A DNA stretch of 64,000 nt from Imperialibacter roseus (GCF_032999765.1 NZ_CP136051.1:3882417-3946416); one strand, 5' to 3'. Shown: positions 52,949-61,453, counted from the first letter of the stretch. Notes: generated by a model not told the origin, from the letters alone. Numbers and translations: made by a program.

Positions 52949-53023
52949 GGCGGGTGTCTTCACTTTTTGTCGTGGCAGGTGTCTTCACCGCCACCTAAAC
53001 CGTTTTGCCAGGTGTCTTCACCG
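52949..53023 (+). repeat. Three tandem GGTGTCTTCACC mini-palindromes
   Basis: G-G-C-x-GGTGTCTTCAC occurs at 52949-52963, 52974-52989 and 53007-53023. Each has GGTG/CACC arms around TCTT (the first is imperfect). They fill the 90-nt gap between convergent genes. Confidence 0.7.
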
Positions 53024-53027
53024 TCGT

Positions 53028-53462
53028 CTAATACCTGCTCTTCAACCTTTCCCAATTTTCGGCAGCTACCTCAATATACTTTTCCGGATCGGCTCTCCAC
53101 ATTTCCTGCACCCGGTCATTGTAATTGAGGTAGAGCTTACCTTGGTGAATCGTCCAGCAATTGGGATCAGTATGGATTTTGTAGCCATTGTGGGTGCCAT
53201 AGGCACAAAAGCCACCAAACTGTGGAGCAAACTTTTCCGGGTGAGCGGCGAACTCACCTCTATTGGCAGCACTGCTGAAATACCATTTCGCTCCATGCCA
53301 AACATGTACGAACTCCTTTTTCCCCTCTGCCGGCTGTCCATTTTGAAAATAGGCCACAGCATCGTAGCCGTTGATAGCCCCTTTGGAATTGTGGAATACC
53401 GCCCCCCTTTTCCTGCGCAAAGCGGACATCAATAACTCGAACCGAAGAGAAAGAGAGGCCAT
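53028..53462 (-). CDS. YHS-domain protein, probably lacking its usual signal peptide
   Basis: A 144-residue protein. The YHS domain occupies most of it: GAINGYDAVAYFQNGQPAEG, WYFSSAANRGEFAAHPEKFA and PQFGGFCAYG. Homologs are generally secreted proteins that start with a signal peptide; here the N-terminus (MASLSLRFELLMSALRRKRG) is not one, so the 5' end may be decayed or the start misplaced (an internal Met lies at 53429). The domain is thought to bind metal or protect membranes; function is unclear. Divergent from the Tat-tagged isomerase gene. Confidence 0.7.
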   Translation of the reverse strand: MASLSLRFELLMSALRRKRGAVFHNSKGAINGYDAVAYFQNGQPAEGKKEFVHVWHGAKWYFSSAANRGEFAAHPEKFAPQFGGFCAYGTHNGYKIHTDPNCWTIHQGKLYLNYNDRVQEMWRADPEKYIEVAAENWERLKSRY

Positions 53463-53544
53463 GAGCGTTATTGTTCTTTTAACGGACAGTGATTTTAAAA
53501 CAAAAAACCCGAAATTGGATCAACGCAAACCTACTTCTTTCGAA

Positions 53545-54534
53545 ATGAACAACAACAAATCCTTTGCCGTGTCCCGCCGTTCTTTCCTTCAAAAGGCGGG
53601 ACTCACAGGATTGGCACTGCCTCTCGCTGGTCATCAGCTTTTCAGTAATAACACAACGCCCCTCTCCTCACCTGCACCTTTTATTAGCACCAACACCATT
53701 AGGATGCACAAAGTGGCGGTTTTCTCCAAAGCGTTGCAATGGACGGAGCTGAACCAAATGGCGGATATGGTGGCCGAAAGCGGCATCGATGGACTTGACC
53801 TTACCGTGCGTCCGGGCGGCCATGTGGAGCCGGAGCGGGTAAAAGACGATCTGCCCAAGATAGCCGAAGCCATGAAAAAGGTGGGCAAGGAGATTGTGAT
53901 GATGACAACGGCCATTGGGGGAGCCGACGAGCCTTACACCAAAGACATCCTCACCACAGCCGGACAGCTGGGTATCGGGTTTTATCGCATGAACTGGTAC
54001 AGCTACGACAAGCTGCAAAGTATAGACGATAACCTCCAGGCCTTTGTGAAGCGCATGGCAGCTTTGGCCGAAATGAACAAAGCCAACAATATCAAAGCCG
54101 GCTACCAAAACCATGCAGGTACTGGCTTTGGTTCGCCGGTGTGGGACCTGGTGCAAGTGCTCCGGCAGGTCAACTCTCCCTGGGTAGGCAGCCAATACGA
54201 TATCCGCCATGCCGTGGTAGAAGGTGCCAACTCCTGGCCACTGGGGTTTGATCAGGTACAACCCTTTATAAATACGATTGTGATGAAGGATTTTTACTGG
54301 AGCAAAAACAACGACAAATGGAGTGTGACCAATGTGCCGCTGGGGAAAGGCATGGTGGATTTCAAAGCTTACAAAGACAAAGTGGCAACCTTGTCGCCGG
54401 TGTTGCCCATCACCATTCACCAGGAATACGACCTGGGAGGTGCCGAGCATGGCAACCGCAAGGCCAACATCACCGAAGCCCAAATGCTGGCAGCGATGAA
54501 GAAAGACCTGGCCTTTGTGAAAAACAATATTTAA
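53545..54534 (+). CDS. Sugar phosphate isomerase/epimerase family protein, Tat-exported
   Basis: A 329-residue xylose-isomerase-like TIM barrel. The chosen start gives MNNNKSFAVSRRSFLQKAGL, a twin-arginine signal ending near residue 40. Barrel motifs: MADMVAESGIDGLDLTVRPG, KAGYQNHAGTGFGSP (His), QYDIRHAVVEG (Asp/His), IVMKDFYWS and TIHQEYDLGGAEHG (Glu), which together give a plausible metal site. The family interconverts sugars or keto-acids; in Bacteroidota many members are Tat-exported. The DUF1905 gene follows after 9 nt. Confidence 0.85.
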   Translation: MNNNKSFAVSRRSFLQKAGLTGLALPLAGHQLFSNNTTPLSSPAPFISTNTIRMHKVAVFSKALQWTELNQMADMVAESGIDGLDLTVRPGGHVEPERVKDDLPKIAEAMKKVGKEIVMMTTAIGGADEPYTKDILTTAGQLGIGFYRMNWYSYDKLQSIDDNLQAFVKRMAALAEMNKANNIKAGYQNHAGTGFGSPVWDLVQVLRQVNSPWVGSQYDIRHAVVEGANSWPLGFDQVQPFINTIVMKDFYWSKNNDKWSVTNVPLGKGMVDFKAYKDKVATLSPVLPITIHQEYDLGGAEHGNRKANITEAQMLAAMKKDLAFVKNNI

Positions 54535-54543
54535 TCTACTACT

Positions 54544-55029
54544 ATGGCTAAACCACAAAAATTCACTTTCGATGCCGTTATTCAAAAGCATGGAGACATA
54601 GATGCAGCCTATGTTGAATTTCCATACAGCACCGAAGAGGTGTTTGGCAAAAAGGGACAGGTAAAAATTGTGGCGGTATTCGACGGCAAGGTGACCTACC
54701 GGGGGAGCCTTGCCAATATGGGCTTGGGTTTCCACATGCTGGGCCTTACCAAAGCCGTACGCAACGACCTGGGTAAATCCTTCGGCGAGAAGGTCTCGGT
54801 GGAGCTACAGGAAGACACCGCTCCCAGGGTGGTGGAAGTACCAGCCGACGCTGCCCAACTGCTGGCAGACAACCCTAAGGCCGCCGCCTTCTACGAAAAA
54901 CTTTCCTACACCGACAAGAAAGAGTACATCCGCTGGATTGAATCCGCCAAGCGGGAAGACACCCGGCAAAACAGGCTGGTGGCTTTTATTGAAAAGCTAT
55001 CCGTAGGGAAAAAGTTGGTGGATAAGTAA
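54544..55029 (+). CDS. DUF1905/YdeI-OmpD-associated domain protein
   Basis: A 161-residue cytoplasmic protein in two parts. The first is a DUF1905 beta-barrel (FTFDAVIQKHGDIDAAYVEF; VTYRGSLANMGLGFHMLGLT; EKVSVELQED). The second is a YdeI/OmdA-like helical tail (LSYTDKKEYIRWIESAKREDTRQNR in part, containing the conserved R-W-I-x-x-A-K-R). Homologs are described as bacteriocin-protection proteins, but biochemistry is not known. It sits 9 nt after the isomerase gene and 8 nt before the Crp gene, so an operon is likely. Confidence 0.82.
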   Translation: MAKPQKFTFDAVIQKHGDIDAAYVEFPYSTEEVFGKKGQVKIVAVFDGKVTYRGSLANMGLGFHMLGLTKAVRNDLGKSFGEKVSVELQEDTAPRVVEVPADAAQLLADNPKAAAFYEKLSYTDKKEYIRWIESAKREDTRQNRLVAFIEKLSVGKKLVDK

Positions 55030-55037
55030 GAAAGGAC

Positions 55038-55625
55038 ATGCTCCCGAAAGACGTCTTATATAATGTAATTTCCAGGATAGCACCCGTTCCAGAAGAGGAG
55101 CTCGACAAGCTTTTCGGTTTATGCCATAGCGTGGAGCTAAAGAAGGGAAGCTTATTTGTCGCAGCTGGCGACATCCCCAATAAATTCGGCATTGTGGTAT
55201 CTGGCTTGTTTCGCTACTACTACCTTCAAGAGGGGGGCAATGAGTTTACCAAGGGGTTCTTTTCTGAAGGCAGCTTTCTAAGCTCTTACAGTGCGACAAT
55301 AGCTGGCACACCTTCCCATTTCAGCATCGAAGCACTTGAAAATTCAGAAGTGCTTGTTTTTGACTATGGCAAATGGGAGGCACTTCGAGCCGGACACCCA
55401 GGCTGGAACGAGTTTCTGATCACAGTGCTGGAGGAAGCCTTTACGAAGAAGGAAACCCGAGAAAGAGAGTTTTTGCTTTTTGATGCTGAAGAACGATACC
55501 GGTTGTTCCTGAAAAGATACCCCGGACTGGAAAAGAGAGTCAGGCAGCATGTTATCGCTTCCTATCTCGGCATTACCAATGTGGCGCTAAGCAGGGTAAG
55601 AAGAAAAATGGGCGTGTTAACATAG
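55038..55625 (+). CDS. Crp/Fnr-family transcriptional regulator
   Basis: A 195-residue regulator with an N-terminal cyclic-nucleotide-binding-like barrel (LKKGSLFVAAGDIPNKFGIV; LFRYYYLQEGGNEFTKGFF) and a C-terminal winged helix (RVRQHVIASYLGITNVALSR then VRRKMG). The key effector-binding Arg/Ser pattern of cAMP-CRP is not apparent, as in most Bacteroidota paralogs. Probably senses a small signal and activates neighbouring genes. It is 8 nt after the DUF1905 gene and 50 nt before an SDR gene. Confidence 0.87.
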   Translation: MLPKDVLYNVISRIAPVPEEELDKLFGLCHSVELKKGSLFVAAGDIPNKFGIVVSGLFRYYYLQEGGNEFTKGFFSEGSFLSSYSATIAGTPSHFSIEALENSEVLVFDYGKWEALRAGHPGWNEFLITVLEEAFTKKETREREFLLFDAEERYRLFLKRYPGLEKRVRQHVIASYLGITNVALSRVRRKMGVLT

Positions 55626-55675
55626 GTTAATGCATGTGCCGCCGTGTTCCATTTGCTTTGTTAAAAAAAGTAAAG

Positions 55676-56416
55676 ATGGAACTGATCAACAACACAGTGC
55701 TGATTACAGGTGGTAGCTCTGGAATAGGACTTGAGCTTGCGCTGCAGCTAGCTAGAAAAGGCAACAAAGTGCTTATTTGCGGAAGATCGGCCGACCGGCT
55801 GGAAAAAGCAAAAAACCTTGAACCAGCACTCAACATATTTGCCTGCGACATATCGACCATCGAAGGACGCACTTCGCTAGTCAATTGGGTAAAACAAAAT
55901 CACTCCGACTGCAATGTCCTCGTCAACAATGCCGCTGTTGTTCATAACACCAGCTTTTACGAAGATGAAAGCATGGTTGAAAAAGCAGCACTGGAAATTA
56001 GCACTAACCTGCTTGCGCCTATCGCTTTGAGCAAAATGTTCTTGCCGATCATCGAACAGCATTCCGGATCGACCATCATCAATATCACTACTGGTTTAGC
56101 CTTTACCCCACGGATGGACTACCCCATTTACAACGCCACCAAAGCAGGCCTCCACTCCTTTTCTCAGGTATTGAGAGAGCAGCTAAAGCGTAACGACATC
56201 GGTGTAGCAGAAGTGATGATGACGGTAGTAGACACTCCCTGGCACAATGGCCATCCACCCAAAATAGCCATTTCCCCGACAGAAGCGGTGACTGAAATGA
56301 TAAAGAAACTTGAAAAGGGGCAGAAAGAAATCAAAATTGGCAAGGTAAAGCTGCTGTATCTGCTGTCGAGGTTGGCCCCGGCATTTGCCTTTAGGAAGAT
56401 CAATGGGTTGAAGTAA
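55676..56416 (+). CDS. SDR-family oxidoreductase (DltE-like)
   Basis: A 246-residue short-chain dehydrogenase starting at MELINNTVLITGGSSGIGLE; an upstream in-frame ATG (55634) adds 14 doubtful residues. Catalytic residues lie in NNAAVVHN, NITTGLAFTP and YNATKAGLHSF. C-terminal LSRLAPAFAFRKINGLK is a possible membrane-contact tail. Resembles DltE-like SDRs of unknown substrate. Last gene of the probable isomerase-DUF1905-Crp-SDR cluster. Confidence 0.85.
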   Translation: MELINNTVLITGGSSGIGLELALQLARKGNKVLICGRSADRLEKAKNLEPALNIFACDISTIEGRTSLVNWVKQNHSDCNVLVNNAAVVHNTSFYEDESMVEKAALEISTNLLAPIALSKMFLPIIEQHSGSTIINITTGLAFTPRMDYPIYNATKAGLHSFSQVLREQLKRNDIGVAEVMMTVVDTPWHNGHPPKIAISPTEAVTEMIKKLEKGQKEIKIGKVKLLYLLSRLAPAFAFRKINGLK

Positions 56417-56576
56417 TTTGACTTTGGCGTTGTCCCCTTGCAAGCCTGCCTCCCAGCGCCACATGCGTACTGCATGGACAAACGAAGCTATTCATGATTA
56501 AAAAAAAAGACGGCTCGAATTTTTCTGTTGCAACAAATAAACAACCTCCTCGTCCCCACCTCATAACTCCGCTCTC

Positions 56577-56847
56577 GGAACTCTGCACCTCTCTGCCGCA
56601 TCTTTTTACTCCGAATTCGATGTTCTGAGGTGCGGCGTCGCAGATAAAAGGTTCAAACTAGCATCTTTTTGCTCGGCATTCGAAGCTATTAATCCCTCAT
56701 CGCATCTTTTTGCTCCGGCTTCGCACCTTTTTGTTCCGGTGTCGGTGCCCGGAGCTCCGGCGTCGATGCTTTTTACTCCGGTCTCCCATACCGGAAGTGG
56801 GGGTACCCACCTCTGAAGTGGGTAGGGGTGCTTCTGAGGTGGGTACA
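56577..56847. repeat. Degenerate 21-bp tandem array plus inverted repeat
   Basis: Units related to GCATCTTTTTGCTCCGGCTTC begin at 56598, 56661, 56702, 56723 and (as GATGCTTTTTACTCCGG) 56765, so spacing is 63, 41, 21 and 42 nt, close to multiples of 21; weaker units fill the gaps. It is followed by an inverted repeat GTACCCACCTCTGAAG (56803-56818)/CTTCTGAGGTGGGTAC (56832-56847). The remainder of 56417-56988 has no gene, only a REP remnant and a putative operator. Confidence 0.6.
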
Positions 56848-56870
56848 TTAGCCTTGCCATTTTTGAAACT

Positions 56871-56896
56871 TTCTGTCACGGGACAGACCAAGGGGA
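56871..56896 (+). repeat. Partial REP palindrome
   Basis: TCTGTCACGGGACAGACC followed by AAGGGG. The arms TCTGTC/GACAGA and the tail match the REP at 37109-37128; the first two bases of the left arm are lost. Confidence 0.65.
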
Positions 56897-56900
56897 AAAA

Positions 56901-56922
56901 TAGCTATTAAAGATAGCTATTC
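56901..56922 (+). promoter_or_regulatory. Tandem ATAGCTATT boxes upstream of the PQQ dehydrogenase gene
   Basis: ATAGCTATT occurs at 56901-56909 and again at 56914-56922, separated by AAAG. The inner part AGCTAT...ATAGCT is also palindromic. It lies 67-88 nt before the start codon; a TACCTTTT box near 56955 could be the -7 element. It is a candidate regulator site. Confidence 0.35.
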
Positions 56923-56988
56923 CTATCTTCACAAATACCAGCTTTTTTATTGTACCTTTTTTAGACTGCTTCCTTAACCAACCCAACC

Positions 56989-59121
56989 ATGAAATTGTCA
57001 TTTTCTAGCTGGCGATCGTCCGTTGCTGCGTCAATATTATTAATCACCATTATTTTCTGTCAATGTAGCCAAAAAGCCGAGCCAGGTTCGGAGGCCCATA
57101 TTCGGAACGTCACTTCCGCCATTGACGACAAGTACCTGACGAAAGCAGATGCCAGCCCAGGTAACTGGGTAACTTATGGTAAAAACTATGCTGAAGACCG
57201 ATTTAGCCCCCTCAACCAAATCAATAAAGAAAATGTTGAGCGACTTGGCCTTGCCTGGTCACTGAACCTTGGCACCACCCGTGGTATCGAAGCTACGCCA
57301 CTTGTAGTCGACGGAGTGATGTTCCTGACTGGTCCCTGGAGTGCGGTATATGCCGTGGATGTGAGAACGGGTAAAAAAATCTGGACTTACGACCCTGAAG
57401 TGCCTCGCAGTACGGGGGAAAAAGGCTGTTGTGATGTAGTAAACCGGGGGTTGGCCATGTACAAAGGAAGTTTGTTTGTCGGTACCTTCGATGGCCGGTT
57501 GATCTCGCTTGATGCCGCTACCGGCAAGCCACTTTGGGAGAAGCTTACTGTGGACACCACTAAATACTACACCATCACGGGTGCGCCCAGAGTAGTAAAA
57601 GGCAAAGTAATTATTGGTAATGGCGGTGCTGAGTACGGCGTCCGAGGCTATATTACGGCTTATGACGCCCTAACGGGCGAACAGGCCTGGAGATTTTATA
57701 CCGTTCCAGGTGATCCATCAAAGCCTTTTGAGTCGAAAGCCATGGAAATGGCAGCTAAAACCTGGTCAGGTGAGTGGTGGAAATACGGAGGCGGCGGCAC
57801 CGCCTGGGAGGCCATGGCCTTCGACCCCGAATTGAACTTGTTTTATCTCGGCACGGGCAATGGTTCACCCTGGGATTGGTTTCACCGAAGCAATGGTGAA
57901 GGTGACAACCTCTTTTTGTCGTCGATTGTGGCGATCAATCCTGACAATGGGGAGTATGTATGGCATTACCAAACTACGCCGGGTGATACCTGGGACTACA
58001 CTGCTACCCAGCAGCTGATTCTTGCCGATTTGGAAATAGAAGGTCAAAACAGAAAGGTGGTGATGCAGGCTCCAAAAAATGGCTTTTTCTACGTCCTTGA
58101 CAGAATCACCGGAGAGCTGCTATCTGCAGAACCTTACACCTACATGAACTGGGCCACACATGTCGACAAAACCACCGGCCGCCCTGTAGAAACTGACTTT
58201 AGCAGGTACAAGGAAAAAAACACGGTCATTTCACCGGGGCCCAATGGCGGTCACAACTGGCACCCGATGGCATACAATGCTACGACTGGCCTGGTGTATA
58301 TTCCAGCTCATATCAATAATCACTTTTATGGCCACGACTCCAACGGAGCCACAGGCACAAAACTGATTTCCACATTTGTCGATGGCCTGGACATACGATT
58401 TGATCCTTCTTCGCCGGAAAATATGCATACAGGACATTTGCTGGCCTGGAACCCAAGTACTCAAAAAGCAGCCTGGGTTGTGAAATATGAAGGAACCAAT
58501 CCGTTCCAGGGTCCGGTTAATGGTGGGGTGGTGACCACTGGCGGTGGTCTTGTGTTCCAGGGCACGGGCGATGGCAGATTGTTTGCCTATGATGCAGCAG
58601 ATGGAACTCAGCTTTGGGAGCATGAATTGGGAGGCGGCGCCGTGGCTCCACCCATTACTTACCTCGTAGACGGTGTGCAATATGTGTCTATCGCTGTAGG
58701 TTGGGGTGGTGGGCCTCCCGCACTCTGGAACAGATTTACCGATGATATATACCCAGGTACTATATTCAGCTTTGCGCTGGATTCAATTCAGTCTTTCCAA
58801 GCTAAAGGAGTTGGCAGAAGAACCGAGCTAATTGATCTGGAAGTAACCGCAACTGCCGACCAAATCAAACGAGGGCAGCAAATATACGGCGCCAACTGTC
58901 TGGGTTGCCATGGCCCCATGGGAACAAAAGGGGGATCCATTCCCAGCCTGGTATATTCAGCAGAAGGCACCTTTGGTATCATTGAAGATATTGTATTGAA
59001 AGGCATTTTCTTACCGAAGGGCATGCCTGATTTTAGTGGGAGATTAAGTGCGGAGGACGTGAGTGATATTAAAAACTACCTACTGAGTTCTGCTAAAGTG
59101 ATGAAGGAACAAGGGAATTGA
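56989..59121 (+). CDS. PQQ-dependent alcohol dehydrogenase with fused cytochrome c (quinohemoprotein)
   Basis: A 710-residue periplasmic enzyme. The N-terminus ends with IIFCQCSQK, a possible lipobox. The eight-bladed PQQ propeller follows, with the vicinal disulfide Cys-Cys in EKGCCDVVNRG and blades carrying W motifs such as GKKIWTYDPE. The C-terminal cytochrome c domain has GANCLGCHG (CxxCH at 637-641) and the Met ligand in PKGMPDFSG (about 679). It oxidises primary alcohols or related compounds and passes electrons through its own haem. No PQQ biosynthesis genes are nearby, so the cofactor is made elsewhere or scavenged. Confidence 0.93.
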   Translation: MKLSFSSWRSSVAASILLITIIFCQCSQKAEPGSEAHIRNVTSAIDDKYLTKADASPGNWVTYGKNYAEDRFSPLNQINKENVERLGLAWSLNLGTTRGIEATPLVVDGVMFLTGPWSAVYAVDVRTGKKIWTYDPEVPRSTGEKGCCDVVNRGLAMYKGSLFVGTFDGRLISLDAATGKPLWEKLTVDTTKYYTITGAPRVVKGKVIIGNGGAEYGVRGYITAYDALTGEQAWRFYTVPGDPSKPFESKAMEMAAKTWSGEWWKYGGGGTAWEAMAFDPELNLFYLGTGNGSPWDWFHRSNGEGDNLFLSSIVAINPDNGEYVWHYQTTPGDTWDYTATQQLILADLEIEGQNRKVVMQAPKNGFFYVLDRITGELLSAEPYTYMNWATHVDKTTGRPVETDFSRYKEKNTVISPGPNGGHNWHPMAYNATTGLVYIPAHINNHFYGHDSNGATGTKLISTFVDGLDIRFDPSSPENMHTGHLLAWNPSTQKAAWVVKYEGTNPFQGPVNGGVVTTGGGLVFQGTGDGRLFAYDAADGTQLWEHELGGGAVAPPITYLVDGVQYVSIAVGWGGGPPALWNRFTDDIYPGTIFSFALDSIQSFQAKGVGRRTELIDLEVTATADQIKRGQQIYGANCLGCHGPMGTKGGSIPSLVYSAEGTFGIIEDIVLKGIFLPKGMPDFSGRLSAEDVSDIKNYLLSSAKVMKEQGN

Positions 59122-59154
59122 GAGACGTTAAGGTGACGATCATACTGTACGGAA

Positions 59155-59841
59155 TTATCGCTTCGTAATCCTCGCCAGGTACTGGTCGCTTTCGTCAGTA
59201 TGCAGTATTTCTACTGTCAAACCCATTTCGGCAACAATCCCGGCAAGCTTGTCCTGGTCGACATACACCCAGTCGAACCAGTCGCCTTTTTCTCCTTTGT
59301 ATTCGTACTGAAAGCTAATCTCACCATAGTAGCCCTCCGGTTTGGGAATGCTTAGCTCGTAGAGATAGCCGATATCTGAAGAGTCGACCAGGATTTGCCC
59401 CCCTTTCTTCAGCAGCTTCATGCAACGCTCAAGCAGTGGCTTCACGCCCGCCAATTCACCCGCCAGGCCCAGTCCGTTCATAAGCATCAACACGGTGTCG
59501 TACTTTCCCCTGTGGGTGCGGTAGTCCTCACTGATTACCTGCCCCACTCCCGATTGCTTCATCACCTCCACACAGCCGGGAGAGTTTTCCAGGGCATGCA
59601 CCTCAAACCCACGGGAGGCCAGAATAAGAGAATGCACACCGGCACCAGCTCCCAGATCGAGTACTTTACCCTTACATTCAATCAGTGCCAGCAGGTCGAG
59701 CACGCTCAGGTCCTCCTCTTCCCTGAAGAAAACCTCCACAGGCATCTCTTCCGAGCTCCCGTAGGAAGTGTGCAGCATTAGCGGGCTGTATGCTTTGCCC
59801 TGGTAGTAGTCAACGATGGCCTGGCCGTGGATGTCTTTCAA
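59155..59841 (-). CDS. Class I SAM-dependent methyltransferase
   Basis: A Rossmann-fold methyltransferase. The SAM motif is CKGKVLDLGAGAGVHSLILA, with DTVLMLMNGLGLAG as post-I/IV and GGQILVDSSDIGYLY further on. The reading frame is open to 59946, but homologs as I recall them begin near KDIHGQAIVDYYQGKA, so a TTG at 59841 (228 residues) is preferred; the upstream 35 codons look noncoding. Homologs are described only as SAM methyltransferases; the substrate is unknown. Convergent with the PQQ dehydrogenase gene. Confidence 0.8.
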   Translation of the reverse strand: MKDIHGQAIVDYYQGKAYSPLMLHTSYGSSEEMPVEVFFREEEDLSVLDLLALIECKGKVLDLGAGAGVHSLILASRGFEVHALENSPGCVEVMKQSGVGQVISEDYRTHRGKYDTVLMLMNGLGLAGELAGVKPLLERCMKLLKKGGQILVDSSDIGYLYELSIPKPEGYYGEISFQYEYKGEKGDWFDWVYVDQDKLAGIVAEMGLTVEILHTDESDQYLARITKR

Positions 59842-59985
59842 TGGGTGAGAGATAATTGGAAGGCAAATATTGTACGAAAAAATACAAATTCTAAATGTTG
59901 TAAGTGGCGGGCACCACATCGGGTGTTGAGACTGGAAGTCAAGCAAAGTGCGTGTAGCTTTTCGCTACCTATTGAATTGTCACGG

Positions 59986-60462
59986 TTAGTCTGTCACCGT
60001 CATCTTAAATTGATACAAACAGACAGAGGTCCCCAGTCTTCCGCCTTCATCTGTTACCTTTTCTGCAAACGAAAGATTGAGAAAACCGTCTCGATCCATT
60101 TCTACGCCTACCGAAACACTGTCGTCCCGGTCGATGACAAATAGAGAATCACGTATACTCTCCTGCCTTATTTTCCAAAGACCACTTTCCTTCCACACCA
60201 TTTGAGAGTCTTTATAGATGGATGTATCAGGCACACCTGTAGTCACATATCTACCGCCTGTGTTATCCCCTGTAAACGTAACCCCGAAATTGTGCCAATT
60301 GGAAATGAGGCTGTGACTACCACAATAACGAGATCCTTCTTCAAGGCTTACCCACTTCGTGTTCAGAAAACTCCAGAGCTTAACAGGTATCGGAATTTCT
60401 TCATCTTTCTGTCCGCAGAAAGAACATATGGCCACTAAAACAAATTTGAAAGCTCGCTTCAT
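59986..60462 (-). CDS. Predicted lipoprotein of unknown function
   Basis: A 158-residue protein. MKRAFKFVLVAICSFCGQKD looks like a lipoprotein signal with Cys16 as the lipidated residue. The mature protein has alternating beta-strand patterns (WHNFGVTFTGDNTGGRYVTT; SLFVIDRDDSVSVGVEMDRD) and no recognised domain. It starts 10 nt after the NIF3-like gene stop on the same strand, so the two are probably co-transcribed. Slightly AT-richer than its neighbours. Confidence 0.6.
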   Translation of the reverse strand: MKRAFKFVLVAICSFCGQKDEEIPIPVKLWSFLNTKWVSLEEGSRYCGSHSLISNWHNFGVTFTGDNTGGRYVTTGVPDTSIYKDSQMVWKESGLWKIRQESIRDSLFVIDRDDSVSVGVEMDRDGFLNLSFAEKVTDEGGRLGTSVCLYQFKMTVTD

Positions 60463-60472
60463 ACCTGAAAGC

Positions 60473-61378
60473 TTAAACCGCCTGAAAAGAATCCCCGGCC
60501 ACCACGTGTGTTGTCTTGAGTCCGGGAAACTTCTTGTTCATCCAGCCCACCAGGTATTTCATGCCCGGCTCTTCGCTGCGCTGGTGGCCTAAAATAATAA
60601 GGGCCTTTCGGACACCTGCTGTCTGTGCATCCCGCACATACTCTGCTGTTTCCCATTCGTTGATTTCGCCTACTACCAGCAACTCAATGTCTTCTTTGCT
60701 CAACATGTTAATTTGACTAGTCCCACCAGAAGCACCTAGCCTCAGTCCTACTTTGGTCACCTTCATGGAAGCATCCCCAACGATAAAAGGCCGCTTGAGA
60801 TCGAGTTTTCCTTTCAATTCTAAAGCGACTTCTTTCACCGAAGCACTTGGTAGCGTTAGCAGATTGGGCTTTTCACTGTCCTTGCTCTGGTATTTCTTCC
60901 AGTCGGTTTCTTCAAGGAAACCTTCGGTGATGCCATCGGGGCGATGGCGGTGCCAGTAGTCGTGGAAGCGCCATACTACAATACCATTGTCGGCAATCAG
61001 CTTTTTCTTGTATTGGTATACAGGGTCATTTTCCAGCCAATCAGTATTGTCGAGGTGGTTGTAGAAAGTGGGCTCGTGGCTGATGATGAAGTTGGCACCC
61101 AGACTGGCCGCCTTTTTGATCACCTCGGCATTGTCCATAAAGGTGGTCACCACCCCAGTACACTTTTGCGAGCCATCTCCCTGCTTGATGGTGTCCACCG
61201 TTTGATCAAGCTTTCCGCCGGGAATGGTGGCGATGATCTGATCGATGACCTGCTGAATGGTGAGGTCTCCCTGCACGGGCGTTGGGTTGGCCCAGGTAGA
61301 AAAGGCACCTGTGCCCAGTAATGTAGCTCCAGCAACGGAGGCGGTAGTGTTTTTAAGGAAAGTTCTTCTGGTGTTCAT
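60473..61378 (-). CDS. NIF3-like dinuclear metal-centre protein with Tat signal
   Basis: A 301-residue protein of the NIF3/YbgI (GTP cyclohydrolase I type 2 homolog) family. It begins MNTRRTFLKNTTASVAGATL, a twin-arginine signal; most NIF3 proteins are cytoplasmic, so export is notable. Candidate metal ligands are in FIISHEPTFYNHLD and VVWRFHDYWHRH, and near the end ALIILGHQRSEEPGMKYL. Family function is poorly known, with possible hydrolase or cofactor roles. Flanked upstream by two conserved-core hairpins. Confidence 0.82.
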   Translation of the reverse strand: MNTRRTFLKNTTASVAGATLLGTGAFSTWANPTPVQGDLTIQQVIDQIIATIPGGKLDQTVDTIKQGDGSQKCTGVVTTFMDNAEVIKKAASLGANFIISHEPTFYNHLDNTDWLENDPVYQYKKKLIADNGIVVWRFHDYWHRHRPDGITEGFLEETDWKKYQSKDSEKPNLLTLPSASVKEVALELKGKLDLKRPFIVGDASMKVTKVGLRLGASGGTSQINMLSKEDIELLVVGEINEWETAEYVRDAQTAGVRKALIILGHQRSEEPGMKYLVGWMNKKFPGLKTTHVVAGDSFQAV

Positions 61379-61416
61379 GGTGTTTGCCGCTAATTTCTAT
61401 AAAAATTAAATTTCAA

Positions 61417-61453
61417 AAGCCCCATTGCCCCGGACCTAAAGGGTGTGGGGCTT
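61417..61453. repeat. Conserved-core hairpin, copy C
   Basis: Arms AAGCCCCA (61417-61424) and TGGGGCTT (61446-61453) enclose TTGCCCCGGACCTAAAGGG. The core matches copy A at most positions, while the arms are unrelated. Confidence 0.6.

Noticed and set aside
53668-54735. Long minus-strand open frame (355 codons) opposite the sugar isomerase
   Set aside because: It is antisense to a well-supported Tat-tagged enzyme, is rich in His/Val in the way of complementary-frame shadows, and has no recognisable motif.
56606-56891. Two minus-strand open frames with repetitive sequences (for example PTSEVGTPTSG and TKRCEAGAKRC)
   Set aside because: They arise from the degenerate 21-bp array; repeats are poorly kept at the protein level and there is no ribosome-binding site of note.
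59395-59781. Plus-strand open frame opposite the methyltransferase
   Set aside because: Shadow of the methyltransferase coding sequence with no family features.
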